A stretch of 39,039 nucleotides of DNA from an uncultured Erysipelotrichaceae bacterium. Its GTDB lineage: Bacteria > Bacillota_I > Bacilli_A > RFN20 > CAG-288. Positions within the stretch are counted from its first letter, which is position 1. Each line of letters starts with the position of its first letter. Of this stretch, positions 8,795 through 16,786 are shown piece after piece. The translations under genes were made by a program, and so were the position numbers. The notes under the pieces are model-generated. The model was not told where the DNA came from, did not search any database, and worked only from the letters and a program-made list of their open reading frames with translations. Where the stretch lies: the NCBI GenBank assembly GCA_902772915.1, contig CACYCE010000057.1:1-39039 (forward strand), written 5' to 3'.

Positions 8795-10786
8795 CTATTC
8801 TCCTTTCAAAGCGAAAACCAATTCAGAGGAAAAGATATTTTTATAAGGAAAATACATTGATAAATATGAGAAGAGATAACTCACTAAAGGAATTAATATA
8901 CCTATAGGAAATAAGGAACTAATAGTTAAAAATGGAGTTAACCCAAATTTTACTAAAATGATATTCCCTAAATGAATTATTAGAAGCGTGAATAACGCTG
9001 TCATTGTTAACAAAATGACATTAGTAATAAAGACTTGCCCTTTACCTAATCTGAAGAAATCTTTTCTAGATATATAAAAGGAAAGATACAAAGCCATTTC
9101 TAATTTCTTCTCTTGCAACAAAGTTTCAACAACCACTAATTCCAATAGAAATGAGCAAGCAAATGAAAGAATAATAAATATAGAAGAAATCTTGGATAGC
9201 GAATCAATCATAGTATTTAAAGAATTGGTTAATTCTAAAGAGACTGAAGCTAAACTAATCAAAGGAAAATGTTCTTTTAAATAAGATTGAAGAGAAAGTG
9301 GATCAGAGGAATACGCTACAGTTTTAAACACTGTTAGAACATCATCTTCATAAGTTAGTTCTTCAAATCTCTTTTGAAGATTGATTACTGAGTCATATAA
9401 TTTAGAAGCGTTTTCTAAAGGAAAAGAATAAAGATAATTCTTCATTAAATTGTAATCGTAATAAATTGATTTTCTTGAAAGAACATCCATTTCTTTAGAT
9501 ATTCCTACAACAGTAAAGTTGAAATTTAAGGAAATGATATCACTAGCTTCCTCAGCTTCTTTTTTAGTCTTTACTAGCGCTTCAGTCTTTAATGATAATT
9601 GCGAATTAAGTCTTACATCTTTTTCTTTTACAATAGAGTTGTTTATTACTATTTCATCCCATCTTAAAGGTAATCTACCTTCCTTTAATCTCCCTTTGGA
9701 GGGAAAGCAAGGCGAGATTGAGACTGGTGAATTAAAGTAACTATCACGATATTTAACTTCCAAATAAGAAGGCAATATATATTCTAAAGAAGGATAAAAA
9801 GTCATCTTCGAATCGAAGGCTTGTAACTTCTTTTTTGATAAAGAAGTTAAGCTTATCTTCTTAAGAAGATTCATGTTTTTATTCTCAATTTCATATTCTT
9901 TCTTTTCAGAGATATTTACCAAGGTGTAGTCGTAAGAATTCTTCCCTAAATTGATTATTTCTTCTTGTCCTTTGACACTTAAAGAATATAAACCAAGCAT
10001 CAGACTTAAACATAAAGCTGTAAATAATAATGAAGAAACAAATTTCACCATTCTCTTTCTTAAAAAGGAAAATGATAATTTAATATTTTCTTTAAATTTT
10101 ATACTCCCATTTATTCTCTTTTGTTTTGAATAAGAAGATGAAGAGACTAAATTATCTTCTTTAGTAAGACTAACTAATTTACCACGCTCGATTTTATAAA
10201 CTAGAGAAGAATGTCTTTTCGCTAAAGAAGCATTGTGAGTAACTAAGATTACTAAGATATTTTTAGATAATTCTTCTAAGACTTGCATAATCATCTCAGA
10301 ATTCTCTTCATCTAGAGAACCTGTAGGCTCATCAGCAAGTATCACTTTAGTAGAATTAACTATGCCTCTAGCGAAAGCTACCCTAGCCTTTTGACCACCA
10401 GAAAGAGAATCTATTTTTCTTGAAGCTAAATCTATAATTCCGCATTTAGCTAATGCTTGCTCACCTTTAGATTTACAAGAGTGAGAGCTTTCCCCTTCTA
10501 GAATTAAAGGTAAAGTGACATTATCGATAACATTTAGATGATCGATTAGATGCAAGTCTTGAAAGACGAAGCCTATTTCTTTTACATCGCAATCAAATGA
10601 TATTTCTCCGTAGGTGGGTTGAAGATAATTTCCTAATAAAGAGAGAAAAGTAGATTTACCACTTCCACTTTCTCCAATAATTGAAAATAAGCCTCTAGAT
10701 GGAAATTCCACAGAGACTTTATCTAAAACAGTATTAGAGGAGATTGAATTTGAGTAGATGAGACTGACGTCTTTTAATTTAATCAC
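8795..10786 (-). CDS. ABC transporter, ATPase fused to FtsX-like permease (small subunit)
   Basis: A 663-residue fusion with the same plan as its downstream neighbour. The ATPase covers about 1-215 (Walker A GESGSGKST at 38-46, signature LSGGQKARVAFARG, Walker B VILADEP, H-loop VTHN). A membrane helix follows near 245-270, an outer domain of about 270 residues, and three C-terminal helices (IFIILSFACSFLLELVVV, VFITNVILLTMTALFTLLI, GILIPLVSYLFSYLSMYF). The start appears to be GTG at 10786; a weak GGGA lies 14 bases upstream inside the 3' arm of a strong hairpin, so initiation may be regulated. The next gene begins 1 base after its stop. No sensor kinase of the BceRS type is adjacent. The substrate is not identifiable. 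Confidence 0.82.
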   Translation of the reverse strand: MIKLKDVSLIYSNSISSNTVLDKVSVEFPSRGLFSIIGESGSGKSTFLSLLGNYLQPTYGEISFDCDVKEIGFVFQDLHLIDHLNVIDNVTLPLILEGESSHSCKSKGEQALAKCGIIDLASRKIDSLSGGQKARVAFARGIVNSTKVILADEPTGSLDEENSEMIMQVLEELSKNILVILVTHNASLAKRHSSLVYKIERGKLVSLTKEDNLVSSSSYSKQKRINGSIKFKENIKLSFSFLRKRMVKFVSSLLFTALCLSLMLGLYSLSVKGQEEIINLGKNSYDYTLVNISEKKEYEIENKNMNLLKKISLTSLSKKKLQAFDSKMTFYPSLEYILPSYLEVKYRDSYFNSPVSISPCFPSKGRLKEGRLPLRWDEIVINNSIVKEKDVRLNSQLSLKTEALVKTKKEAEEASDIISLNFNFTVVGISKEMDVLSRKSIYYDYNLMKNYLYSFPLENASKLYDSVINLQKRFEELTYEDDVLTVFKTVAYSSDPLSLQSYLKEHFPLISLASVSLELTNSLNTMIDSLSKISSIFIILSFACSFLLELVVVETLLQEKKLEMALYLSFYISRKDFFRLGKGQVFITNVILLTMTALFTLLIIHLGNIILVKFGLTPFLTISSLFPIGILIPLVSYLFSYLSMYFPYKNIFSSELVFALKGE

Positions 10787-10790
10787 TAAT

Positions 10791-10826
10791 CATTTAGTCC
10801 CTTCATAACATATAAGGGGCTAAATG
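10791..10826 (-). promoter_or_regulatory. Hairpin covering the RBS of the ABC transporter operon
   Basis: The arms CATTTAGCCCCTT and AAGGGACTAAATG (minus-strand sense) pair over 13 positions with one G-T wobble and a 10-base loop. The 3' arm contains the only SD-like purine run (AAGGGA) and ends 4 bases before the GTG start at 10786. No T-run follows, so it is not a standard terminator. It could be an SD-sequestering element, an mRNA-processing hairpin or an operator. Confidence 0.55.
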
Positions 10827-10839
10827 AATATTATTTGCT

Positions 10840-11160
10840 TTATTTTTTACTGAAGATGAAAAACAATAAAAATCCTAAGCCGACGAAAATAGCTATAACT
10901 AAAAAGATAATTAAAAAAGTTTTTATTCCAGATGTAGAAGAAGAATTATCATCTTTAGTTTCGATTTCTTCAACATCGACAATAGGTCGTTCTTTCTTTT
11001 CTTTAGAAAGAGGCTCGTAATGTCTCTTTTCAGGATAATATTTTTTCTCTTTAACTTCCGTATAAGGTAAAGAAGAATCGACTTCTACTATTTTATTTTC
11101 AGATTGAGACTTCTCTTTTTTAACTTTAGACTCTTTTTTATCAGTCTTCTTTTTGAACAT
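10840..11160 (-). CDS. Small Lys-rich protein with C-terminal membrane anchor
   Basis: A 106-residue protein that I do not recognise. The first 75 residues are highly charged and probably disordered (MFKKKTDKKESKVKKEK, then KEKKYYPEKRHYEP and an acidic DVEEIETKDD stretch). One membrane helix, about 80-102 (FLIIFLVIAIFVGLGFLLFFI), ends in FSKK, a tail-anchored layout with the charged part presumably inside. Its ATG overlaps the folD stop as TAATG, so it is translationally coupled to folD and belongs to the fhs-folD operon. No domain is visible; a role linked to one-carbon metabolism is not implied beyond the coupling. Confidence 0.7.
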   Translation of the reverse strand: MFKKKTDKKESKVKKEKSQSENKIVEVDSSLPYTEVKEKKYYPEKRHYEPLSKEKKERPIVDVEEIETKDDNSSSTSGIKTFLIIFLVIAIFVGLGFLLFFIFSKK

Positions 11161-11969
11161 TATTCAAAATCTCCATATAACTTATAAAAGCAGTTTTCAA
11201 TTAAGCAGGAGATAGTTAAAGGACCCACCCCTCCAGGAACTGGAGTGTAAGCTTTACACTTAGGAACAAAGCCTAAGTCTCCTCCCCCATCTTCTTGATA
11301 GCCACAATCAATTATAGTAGCATCAGGAGAAATGTCATCTTCGCTAATCAAACCTCTTGTACCTGCAGCTAAAACGATAATGTCAGAATTTTTAGCTTGT
11401 AATTTAATATCTTCTTTAGTAATTCTAGTGTGAACAATACTGATTAATCCGTGATATTGAAGTAAGAATTGAGATATAGGTAAACCTACGGATAAACTTC
11501 TTCCAACAATCAATACCCTTTTACCTTTAACAGGAATTTGATAATAATCGACGATATTTTTAACTGAAGCAGAAGTTCCAGAAAGATATTTTAAATTACC
11601 TTTCACAACTCTTCCTAAAGAAGAATAAGTTAAACTATCTGCATCTTTTTTCTCATCGACTAATTCGATTAAATCTTTTTCATTATCAACTAATAAAGGC
11701 CTACAAATAATAATAGAACCTATAGGATCGTAATTTCCTTTATTGATAGCATCGATAACATCAGAAGAATTAGATATATTAATTTCTTTAACTTCCTGAC
11801 CTAATTTAATTAATTGTTTGGCGATTTGTTTATGATAGGCATCAGCTTCAAAAGAAGCATCATTATAAATGATGTAAGCTTTAATCTTTTGACCTGAAGA
11901 TATTCTCCTATTGATTTTACCAACTAAGAGTTCTTTAACTGGTTTTCCTAATAATAATTGAGGTTCCAT
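11160..11969 (-). CDS. folD: FolD-family methylene-THF dehydrogenase/cyclohydrolase, divergent folate site
   Basis: FolD interconverts methylene-, methenyl- and 10-formyl-tetrahydrofolate with NAD(P). The 269 residues keep the C-terminal cofactor half: GRSLSVGLP (156-164), the HTR segment, LAAGTRGLI, IIDCGY and TPVPGGVGPLT (242-252). The N-terminal half retains the Y45-K51 pair of the YxxxxxK helix. However, three usual folate-site motifs are altered: VQLPLP reads ICRPLL (88-93), so the conserved Gln is Cys; KDVDGF reads KDADSL (108-113); and PCTPxG reads SGTSAS (130-135). It follows fhs with a 1-base gap. The family call is firm; whether both activities survive is open. Confidence 0.85.
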   Translation of the reverse strand: MEPQLLLGKPVKELLVGKINRRISSGQKIKAYIIYNDASFEADAYHKQIAKQLIKLGQEVKEINISNSSDVIDAINKGNYDPIGSIIICRPLLVDNEKDLIELVDEKKDADSLTYSSLGRVVKGNLKYLSGTSASVKNIVDYYQIPVKGKRVLIVGRSLSVGLPISQFLLQYHGLISIVHTRITKEDIKLQAKNSDIIVLAAGTRGLISEDDISPDATIIDCGYQEDGGGDLGFVPKCKAYTPVPGGVGPLTISCLIENCFYKLYGDFE

Positions 11970-11970
11970 T

Positions 11971-13590
11971 TTATCTGTCTTCCATTTTTACCGCTTCAGG
12001 GACTTTAGGCAAACCAGGCATTCTCATAATAGAGCCGGTGATAGGAATAATAAACTTCGCTCCTGTAGCGATTTCTATATCTTTAATGTGAATATCAAAA
12101 TTAGTAGGGGCTCCTAATAGATTTTGATCATCGGAAAAAGAAAGAGGAGTCTTAGCCATACAAATGTAGTAATCTTCATAGCCGTTCTTCTTAATTAAAT
12201 CTAATTTTTCCTTAGCTAAATCAGAGTAGATAACATCTTTAGCCCTGTAAATTTCTTTAGAAATTCTTTCTATCTTGTCTTCGACAGATAATTGATTTCT
12301 TATATAAAGAGGTTTATAAGAAGATTTATTTTCATCTAGGGCCTTTAAGACTTTTTCTCCTAAATCTAGGCTGCCTTTAACACCTTTTAAGAAAGCTTCA
12401 TTTAAAGAGAAAGGAACATTTTGTTGTTCACACCATTTCTCTAATAATTTAACTTCTTTATTTGTATCAGAAGCGAAGCGGTTAATGTTGATAATAACAT
12501 TTAAGCCAAACTTCTTCATATTTTCTAAATGTCTTTCTAAATTAGAAATACCGTTTTTCAAAGCCTCTAGATTTTCTTTATCTAATTCCTCAAAAGGAAC
12601 TCCTCCGTGTAACTTTAAAGCTCTTATAGTTGCAACTAAAACAACTAAATCAGGTTTTAAACCAGCCTCTTGGCATTTGATGTCTAAGAATTTTTCCGCA
12701 CCTAAATCCGCCCCAAAGCCGGCTTCGGTAACTACGTAATCCGCTAAAGACAAGGCGGTCTTAGTAGCGATGATAGAATTACAACCATGAGCGATATTCG
12801 CAAAAGGTCCTCCGTGAATTAAAGTAGGGACATGGTAACTGGTTTGAACAATATTAGGTAACAAAGCCTTATCCATCAATTTCATGATGGCATTAGTGAC
12901 TTTCAAGTCTTTGACCGTTATGGGCTTTTTTGAATGAGAATAAGCGACGGTCATCTCTCCTAATCTCTTTTGGAAATCTTCCCTAGATTTAGCTAAACAC
13001 ATAATAGCCATCATCTCGTGAGCGACAGTGATAATAAATCCATCTTTTCTCACTATACCATTGAGATTCTTTCCGCTCTTTTTAGAAACAGGTCCTAACC
13101 CAATTTCAATTTCACGCAATTCTCTGTCATTCATATCTAAAGCGCGTTTCCATGAGATAGTATCAGGATCAATATCTAATTCATTGCCTTGGTAAATGTG
13201 ATTATCAATAACTGCGGAAACTAAATTAATTGAACTAGTCAAAGCGTGGAAATCTCCAGTGAAATGCAAATTGATATCATCGCTAGGTTCAACAGTAACT
13301 TTCCCTCCTCCTGTTGCACCACCTTTCAAACCGAAAACCGGACCTAAAGAAGGTTCTCTTAAACAGATACAAGTCTTCTTACCTAACTTATCTAAAGCAT
13401 CACCTAAAGCTATTGAGGTAGTAGTTTTACCTTCCCCAGCTTTAGTAGGAGTAATAGCAGTAACTAAAATGAGTTTACCTTTGGAATTATCTAAGGGTTG
13501 AATCTTCCCCATATAATAACCATAAGGTATAATATCTTTTTTATTTAAGCCTAGCTTTTTACCGACTTTTTCAATATTGTCTAATTTCAT
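11971..13590 (-). CDS. fhs: Formate-tetrahydrofolate ligase
   Basis: ATP-dependent synthesis of 10-formyl-THF from formate and THF, feeding purine and fMet-tRNA synthesis. The protein has 539 residues from the ATG at 13590; a GTG three codons earlier is also open, but GGGGTG lies 6 bases before the ATG. Family landmarks are the P-loop segment TPTKAGEGKTTT (about 47-58), LREPSLGPVFGLKGGATGGG, the folate/formate region LHFTGDFHALTSSINLVSAV and DNHIYQGNELDIDP. It is the first gene of fhs-folD-small membrane protein. A TATAAT at 13617-13622 may be the -10 box (no good -35 seen); it overlaps a weak TAGCAT/ATGCTA hairpin after the preceding operon. No THF riboswitch was seen. Confidence 0.96.
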   Translation of the reverse strand: MKLDNIEKVGKKLGLNKKDIIPYGYYMGKIQPLDNSKGKLILVTAITPTKAGEGKTTTSIALGDALDKLGKKTCICLREPSLGPVFGLKGGATGGGKVTVEPSDDINLHFTGDFHALTSSINLVSAVIDNHIYQGNELDIDPDTISWKRALDMNDRELREIEIGLGPVSKKSGKNLNGIVRKDGFIITVAHEMMAIMCLAKSREDFQKRLGEMTVAYSHSKKPITVKDLKVTNAIMKLMDKALLPNIVQTSYHVPTLIHGGPFANIAHGCNSIIATKTALSLADYVVTEAGFGADLGAEKFLDIKCQEAGLKPDLVVLVATIRALKLHGGVPFEELDKENLEALKNGISNLERHLENMKKFGLNVIININRFASDTNKEVKLLEKWCEQQNVPFSLNEAFLKGVKGSLDLGEKVLKALDENKSSYKPLYIRNQLSVEDKIERISKEIYRAKDVIYSDLAKEKLDLIKKNGYEDYYICMAKTPLSFSDDQNLLGAPTNFDIHIKDIEIATGAKFIIPITGSIMRMPGLPKVPEAVKMEDR

Positions 13591-13642
13591 AATAATCACC
13601 CCAAATATTAATTAAAATTATAGCATGATTAAATATGCTAAA

Positions 13643-13924
13643 TTACCTAAAATATAAGAAAGAATTGTAATTGTAATAATAATCTGGTCTAAAAAATATA
13701 GGGATGTTAATTTTAACTGTAAAAAAAATATATTTGTCTTTCTTATTACTTTCGACAATTAAGTTATCTTTAATATCTAGATAGACATTCTTGGAATTGA
13801 TTAAATCTTCTTTTATGACTTCTAAATTCTCATTAATTATTTCAATTCCTCTTTTTACACATAAATAATCCTTGTAAGAAATCATAGAGAGAAAAATAGA
13901 AATTGGAAAAATAAATCTATACAT
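13643..13924 (-). CDS. Small protein with N-terminal membrane anchor, last gene of Tad-like operon
   Basis: A 93-residue protein without recognisable homology. It starts with a hydrophobic segment (YRFIFPISIFLSMI, about 2-15), followed by a predicted helix (about 25-45) and a strand-rich, Tyr/Phe-rich end. Its ATG follows the TAG of the TadC-like gene directly, so it is coupled. The size, single N-terminal anchor and position next to GspF-like genes fit a pseudopilin-like role (TadE/F-like), but that is inference. The low complexity of the last 20 residues (FFRPDYYYNYNSFLYF) is notable. Confidence 0.5.
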   Translation of the reverse strand: MYRFIFPISIFLSMISYKDYLCVKRGIEIINENLEVIKEDLINSKNVYLDIKDNLIVESNKKDKYIFFTVKINIPIFFRPDYYYNYNSFLYFR

Positions 13925-14560
13925 CTAAATCGCCCTTATAGAACAGATAATGTAATATGAAAATAGAAGAAGATAAATAATTAAAAGTAACAATTCAAAA
14001 ATTGGTTTAAGTTTTATAGATGAAGTAGTTTCCTTTTCATATTTCAAATACAACGAATACAAATCATCAATAAATTTATCATCTACTGTATCCAGTTGAA
14101 GAGATGAGAATATTAATGAAGATAATTCTTTCCTAGTCTCTCCTCCTTTATAAAAAGAGGAAGAAATAAATTCTTCTTGATTACCATCTTCGAGGAATTT
14201 ATTTATATCATCTTTAATTAAAGACGCTCTTATTTCACATGTGACTTGTTCCATACTTTGATTAGGAGACATCCCACTTAACAAATATTCTAGATAACTT
14301 TTAACTACATCCTTATATGTCTCAGAATCGAAATCTTTCTCTTGTTTTTCTTTTTTATTGGTATAGAAATAAAAGGCTATAGATACTCCTACTGATATAG
14401 AAATAACAATAATAGGATAAGTTAAATTCTTAGAGAAATAATAAATTAATAAAGCTAATACTATACCGATTAAACAGATAGATAATACCACTTTATTAGT
14501 AGAAGCAATCTTAAATTTATTTTTAAAATTTTTCATTGAATTATTTTGGCTTGTTTTCAT
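13925..14560 (-). CDS. TadC/GspF-like membrane protein
   Basis: A 211-residue protein. Two N-terminal membrane helices (about 25-45 and 48-68) are followed by a cytoplasmic helical domain of about 110 residues containing YLEYLLSGMSPNQSMEQV, and by one long or two short C-terminal helices (FELLLLIIYLLLFSYYIICSI). The segment L..LLSGMS...SMEQV resembles the start of a GspF-type domain (L...L..G..L..AL). The layout is that of Tad-pilus inner-membrane platform proteins, which are usually about 280-320 residues, so this is short. It overlaps the preceding gene by 20 bases, with GGAGC 8 bases before its ATG. The call rests on topology and a weak motif, not clear homology. Confidence 0.5.
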   Translation of the reverse strand: MKTSQNNSMKNFKNKFKIASTNKVVLSICLIGIVLALLIYYFSKNLTYPIIVISISVGVSIAFYFYTNKKEKQEKDFDSETYKDVVKSYLEYLLSGMSPNQSMEQVTCEIRASLIKDDINKFLEDGNQEEFISSSFYKGGETRKELSSLIFSSLQLDTVDDKFIDDLYSLYLKYEKETTSSIKLKPIFELLLLIIYLLLFSYYIICSIRAI

Positions 14561-15203
14561 ACTTTTTAGCTCCTAGAACAATAATTAGGCAAGAGGCAAA
14601 AATAGGTAAAATCGACATTGATAAAAACATAATTAAAAACAGAGGATTAGAATAATCAAACTTACTTGAAGGGTAAGCTAATCTACATACGAGCAAAGAA
14701 AAAGGATAGATTAGACTTACCATCATAAAGTTATTTAAATTTTTAATTTCTCTCTTATATTTATTGAGCTCATCTAGTTTAGAGGAAATAATTTTTTCAC
14801 TAGATTCAAAGTAGACTAGATCATTATTAAAAGAAGACTTAAATTCCTCTTTTAAGATATCCAAATAGAGATTATCCACTAAATCAGGATTCTCTTTCAT
14901 CTCGTTGAAATCTTTAGAGAAGTTAATTTCTTTAAGAAAAGAAGAAGAATTGTTAAATGCTTCCTCTTTATCTTCCCCTCTACTTAAGTTCTTAAAATAA
15001 CTAGACATGAACTTTAAACTATTTTCTTTGTTATTAAGATTCACATTGATTTCTTTAATTTTAAAAATAATGTAAGCAGTTAAACCTAAACTAAGCAAAG
15101 AAGAAACAACTGTTATTAAAGTATTCCTAGTCACAAAATAAGTTATTATTATCTGACTTAGAACGTATATAACATAAAAAAGATAATCTTTGTATTTATT
15201 CAT
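14541..15203 (-). CDS. TadB/GspF-like membrane protein
   Basis: A 220-residue protein with two N-terminal membrane helices (about 5-25 and 28-48), a cytoplasmic helical domain of about 100 residues (MSSYFKNLSRGEDKEEAF... up to NKYKREIKNLNNF), and two C-terminal helices (FMMVSLIYPFSLLVCRLAY and LFLIMFLSMSILPIFASCLIIVL). This four-helix plan with a GspF-like middle is that of TadB/TadC. The start is ambiguous: GTG at 15212 lies only 3 bases after GGAGG, so the ATG at 15203 (12 bases away) is preferred. It overlaps the preceding gene. Paired with the next gene it would form the two-protein platform of a Tad machine; no TadA ATPase is nearby. Confidence 0.5.
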   Translation of the reverse strand: MNKYKDYLFYVIYVLSQIIITYFVTRNTLITVVSSLLSLGLTAYIIFKIKEINVNLNNKENSLKFMSSYFKNLSRGEDKEEAFNNSSSFLKEINFSKDFNEMKENPDLVDNLYLDILKEEFKSSFNNDLVYFESSEKIISSKLDELNKYKREIKNLNNFMMVSLIYPFSLLVCRLAYPSSKFDYSNPLFLIMFLSMSILPIFASCLIIVLGAKKYENKPK

Positions 15204-15570
15204 ATTTCTCACTTACCTCCCCTTTTAGAAGAAAACTAATATTGTTCCATTCTTGAGATATATTCACTCTCATTTTTATATAAGAGATATAAAGTGGTTC
15301 AGTTATATATTCGTAAGCGTCGACTTTTTCATTCTTATAAGTAAAATTCAGTTTTAGATTCGAAACATCTTTAGAGAACTTATCGATAAATTCCTTGTAA
15401 TCTACTAGAACTATTTTGTCTTGAATTAAATATCTTGAACTAGCCTTAAAATCTGATTGAAACATATCAAAAACGACATTTTTATAATTCTTAAATAATT
15501 CAAATTTAATAGAAAGAAACGAAGTGAATATGATATTTGCTGCGCTTATGAGAATTGCAAAATTAATCAT
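15196..15570 (-). CDS. TadE-like small protein with N-terminal membrane helix
   Basis: A 124-residue protein from the ATG at 15570. It starts with one membrane helix (INFAILISAANIIFTSFLSI, about 2-21) followed directly by an amphipathic helix (KFELFKNYKNVVFDMFQSD) and a beta-rich C-terminal part. This is the layout of TadE/TadF-type minor pseudopilins (hydrophobic N-terminal helix plus outer domain), but no prepilin-peptidase site (G/A before F-E at +5) is clear. The ATG overlaps the stop of the upstream gene by 8 bases. The usual TadE motif EFALV is not obvious, so the call is by topology and context only. Confidence 0.45.
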   Translation of the reverse strand: MINFAILISAANIIFTSFLSIKFELFKNYKNVVFDMFQSDFKASSRYLIQDKIVLVDYKEFIDKFSKDVSNLKLNFTYKNEKVDAYEYITEPLYISYIKMRVNISQEWNNISFLLKGEVSEKYE

Positions 15571-16309
15571 AGATATCAAAGGAATAATTCCATCCTCCTT
15601 GATTAAATAATTTATTAGTGGTTATCAATCTCTTAAAAACGATATTGTAATTAGAAATACTAGGGTAATTCACTATTAATGAATAGGAATCAACTTCACT
15701 ATTATTCAAATCTAATCTTTTTATTGAAAGGTGAAAAAGGCCATCGTAGAATTTTTTTGATACTGTATAAGTCTTGTTATCAAAAATCGCTCTAAAAAAG
15801 CAATTATTTAAAAATGATTGATCTCCTTCAACCTGCAAAAAATCGTAATAATTAACTTCTATATCCCTAGGTAAAAGATATTCATTATTGTCTAATAATC
15901 TAAATTCTTGAAAGTAGATGCTTTCTTCGTTGTAAAGAATGTAATCAATTCGAAAGTAATCAGTGTATTCTTTTTTATAATCAAAACTCCCTTTGATTTT
16001 ATAAGTTTTAACGATTTCATTAAAACAAATTTCTAGATCTCTATAAGAATAATAATCCAATTCACCAAAGTCATTTATCAAATCGAAAGAATATATGTGA
16101 ATTGATGGTTCTACATATATTTGCTTAATTAAACGAGAATTGAAATTTACTTTCATTACTCCTCCCTGGTGAGAAGTGACAAATACGATGCTCAAATGAT
16201 AACCATTCTCAAATACTTCACCTTTCAAAGTTAAATCAGCAATAGAAAATGAAGGAGAATAATTAAACCAAGGTGTCAAAGTTAAAGAAAGTAAATTTCG
16301 ATATCTCAT
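15563..16309 (-). CDS. Hypothetical beta-rich protein in Tad-like operon
   Basis: A 248-residue protein that I do not recognise. It has no membrane segment or signal peptide. The sequence alternates hydrophobic and polar residues with many Tyr, Phe, Ile and Asn and reads as nearly all-beta. It begins 5 bases after the HTH gene's stop with no SD visible, and its end overlaps the next gene by 8 bases, so translation is probably coupled through the operon. The absence of a signal argues against a secreted subunit unless it leaves by a signal-free route. Confidence 0.55.
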   Translation of the reverse strand: MRYRNLLSLTLTPWFNYSPSFSIADLTLKGEVFENGYHLSIVFVTSHQGGVMKVNFNSRLIKQIYVEPSIHIYSFDLINDFGELDYYSYRDLEICFNEIVKTYKIKGSFDYKKEYTDYFRIDYILYNEESIYFQEFRLLDNNEYLLPRDIEVNYYDFLQVEGDQSFLNNCFFRAIFDNKTYTVSKKFYDGLFHLSIKRLDLNNSEVDSYSLIVNYPSISNYNIVFKRLITTNKLFNQGGWNYSFDIYD

Positions 16310-16314
16310 AATTT

Positions 16315-16671
16315 TTATAAAGCGTACATTTCTATAAAGTGGTTGATAGCTTTTTCTTTATTTCGATAGAAAGTAGAGCGAGAATATTTAGATTTCCACC
16401 AGTTTCTACCATCGGGGAAAAAGAAGCATTTATAAATAATTTCCCTCTCTTCAGGTAACAAGGCTTGAAAGACAATATTGGTCCTAGTTACTAGTTTCAT
16501 AGAATCGCTCCCTTGAGCAATTTTACTAACCCAATCTAAAGATCCTTTTCTTTTCACGCTATCCATAATTAAAGGGTCTTGACCATCCTTAATTACCAAT
16601 TGGCAGCTGAGAATGTAAATCTTAGCTATTTCCCTAATTTTTTCTACATTGTTTTTGCTTTGTTCTTTCAT
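16315..16671 (-). CDS. Small HTH protein, possible regulator (ArpU-like / MG284-MPN403-like)
   Basis: A 118-residue protein starting at the ATG 8 bases after a full AGGAGGT; the longer open frame upstream has no SD. The C-terminal half reads LLPEEREIIYKCFFF, then NWWKSKYSRSTFYRNKEKAINHF, a pattern like the sigma region-4-type helix-turn-helix of ArpU-like proteins (SRSTFYR as recognition helix). It also recalls the small MG284/MPN403 proteins of mycoplasmas, from memory and unverified. It is the first gene of the operon that includes the TadB/C-like genes and could be its regulator. It is divergent from mgtE, with 115 bases between the starts. Confidence 0.55.
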   Translation of the reverse strand: MKEQSKNNVEKIREIAKIYILSCQLVIKDGQDPLIMDSVKRKGSLDWVSKIAQGSDSMKLVTRTNIVFQALLPEEREIIYKCFFFPDGRNWWKSKYSRSTFYRNKEKAINHFIEMYAL

Positions 16672-16716
16672 ATAATATGACCTCCTATAACATATTCGTG
16701 AAATCTTTGATGAATT

Positions 16717-16744
16717 TTGCAAAAAGTTTCAATTTTTTTATAGT
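16717..16744 (+). promoter_or_regulatory. Promoter of mgtE
   Basis: TTGCAA (16717-16722), a 16-base spacer and TATAGT (16739-16744) lie 43 bases before the mgtE ATG. The region between the divergent genes is only 115 bases and has no M-box-sized structure. Confidence 0.55.
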
Positions 16745-16786
16745 TAACTACGTAAGTAATGTAATAAAATATTTAAAAGGAGAATT

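Noticed and set aside
13591..13642. THF riboswitch before fhs
   Set aside because: The 50-base gap holds only a weak TAGCAT/ATGCTA hairpin and a TATAAT.
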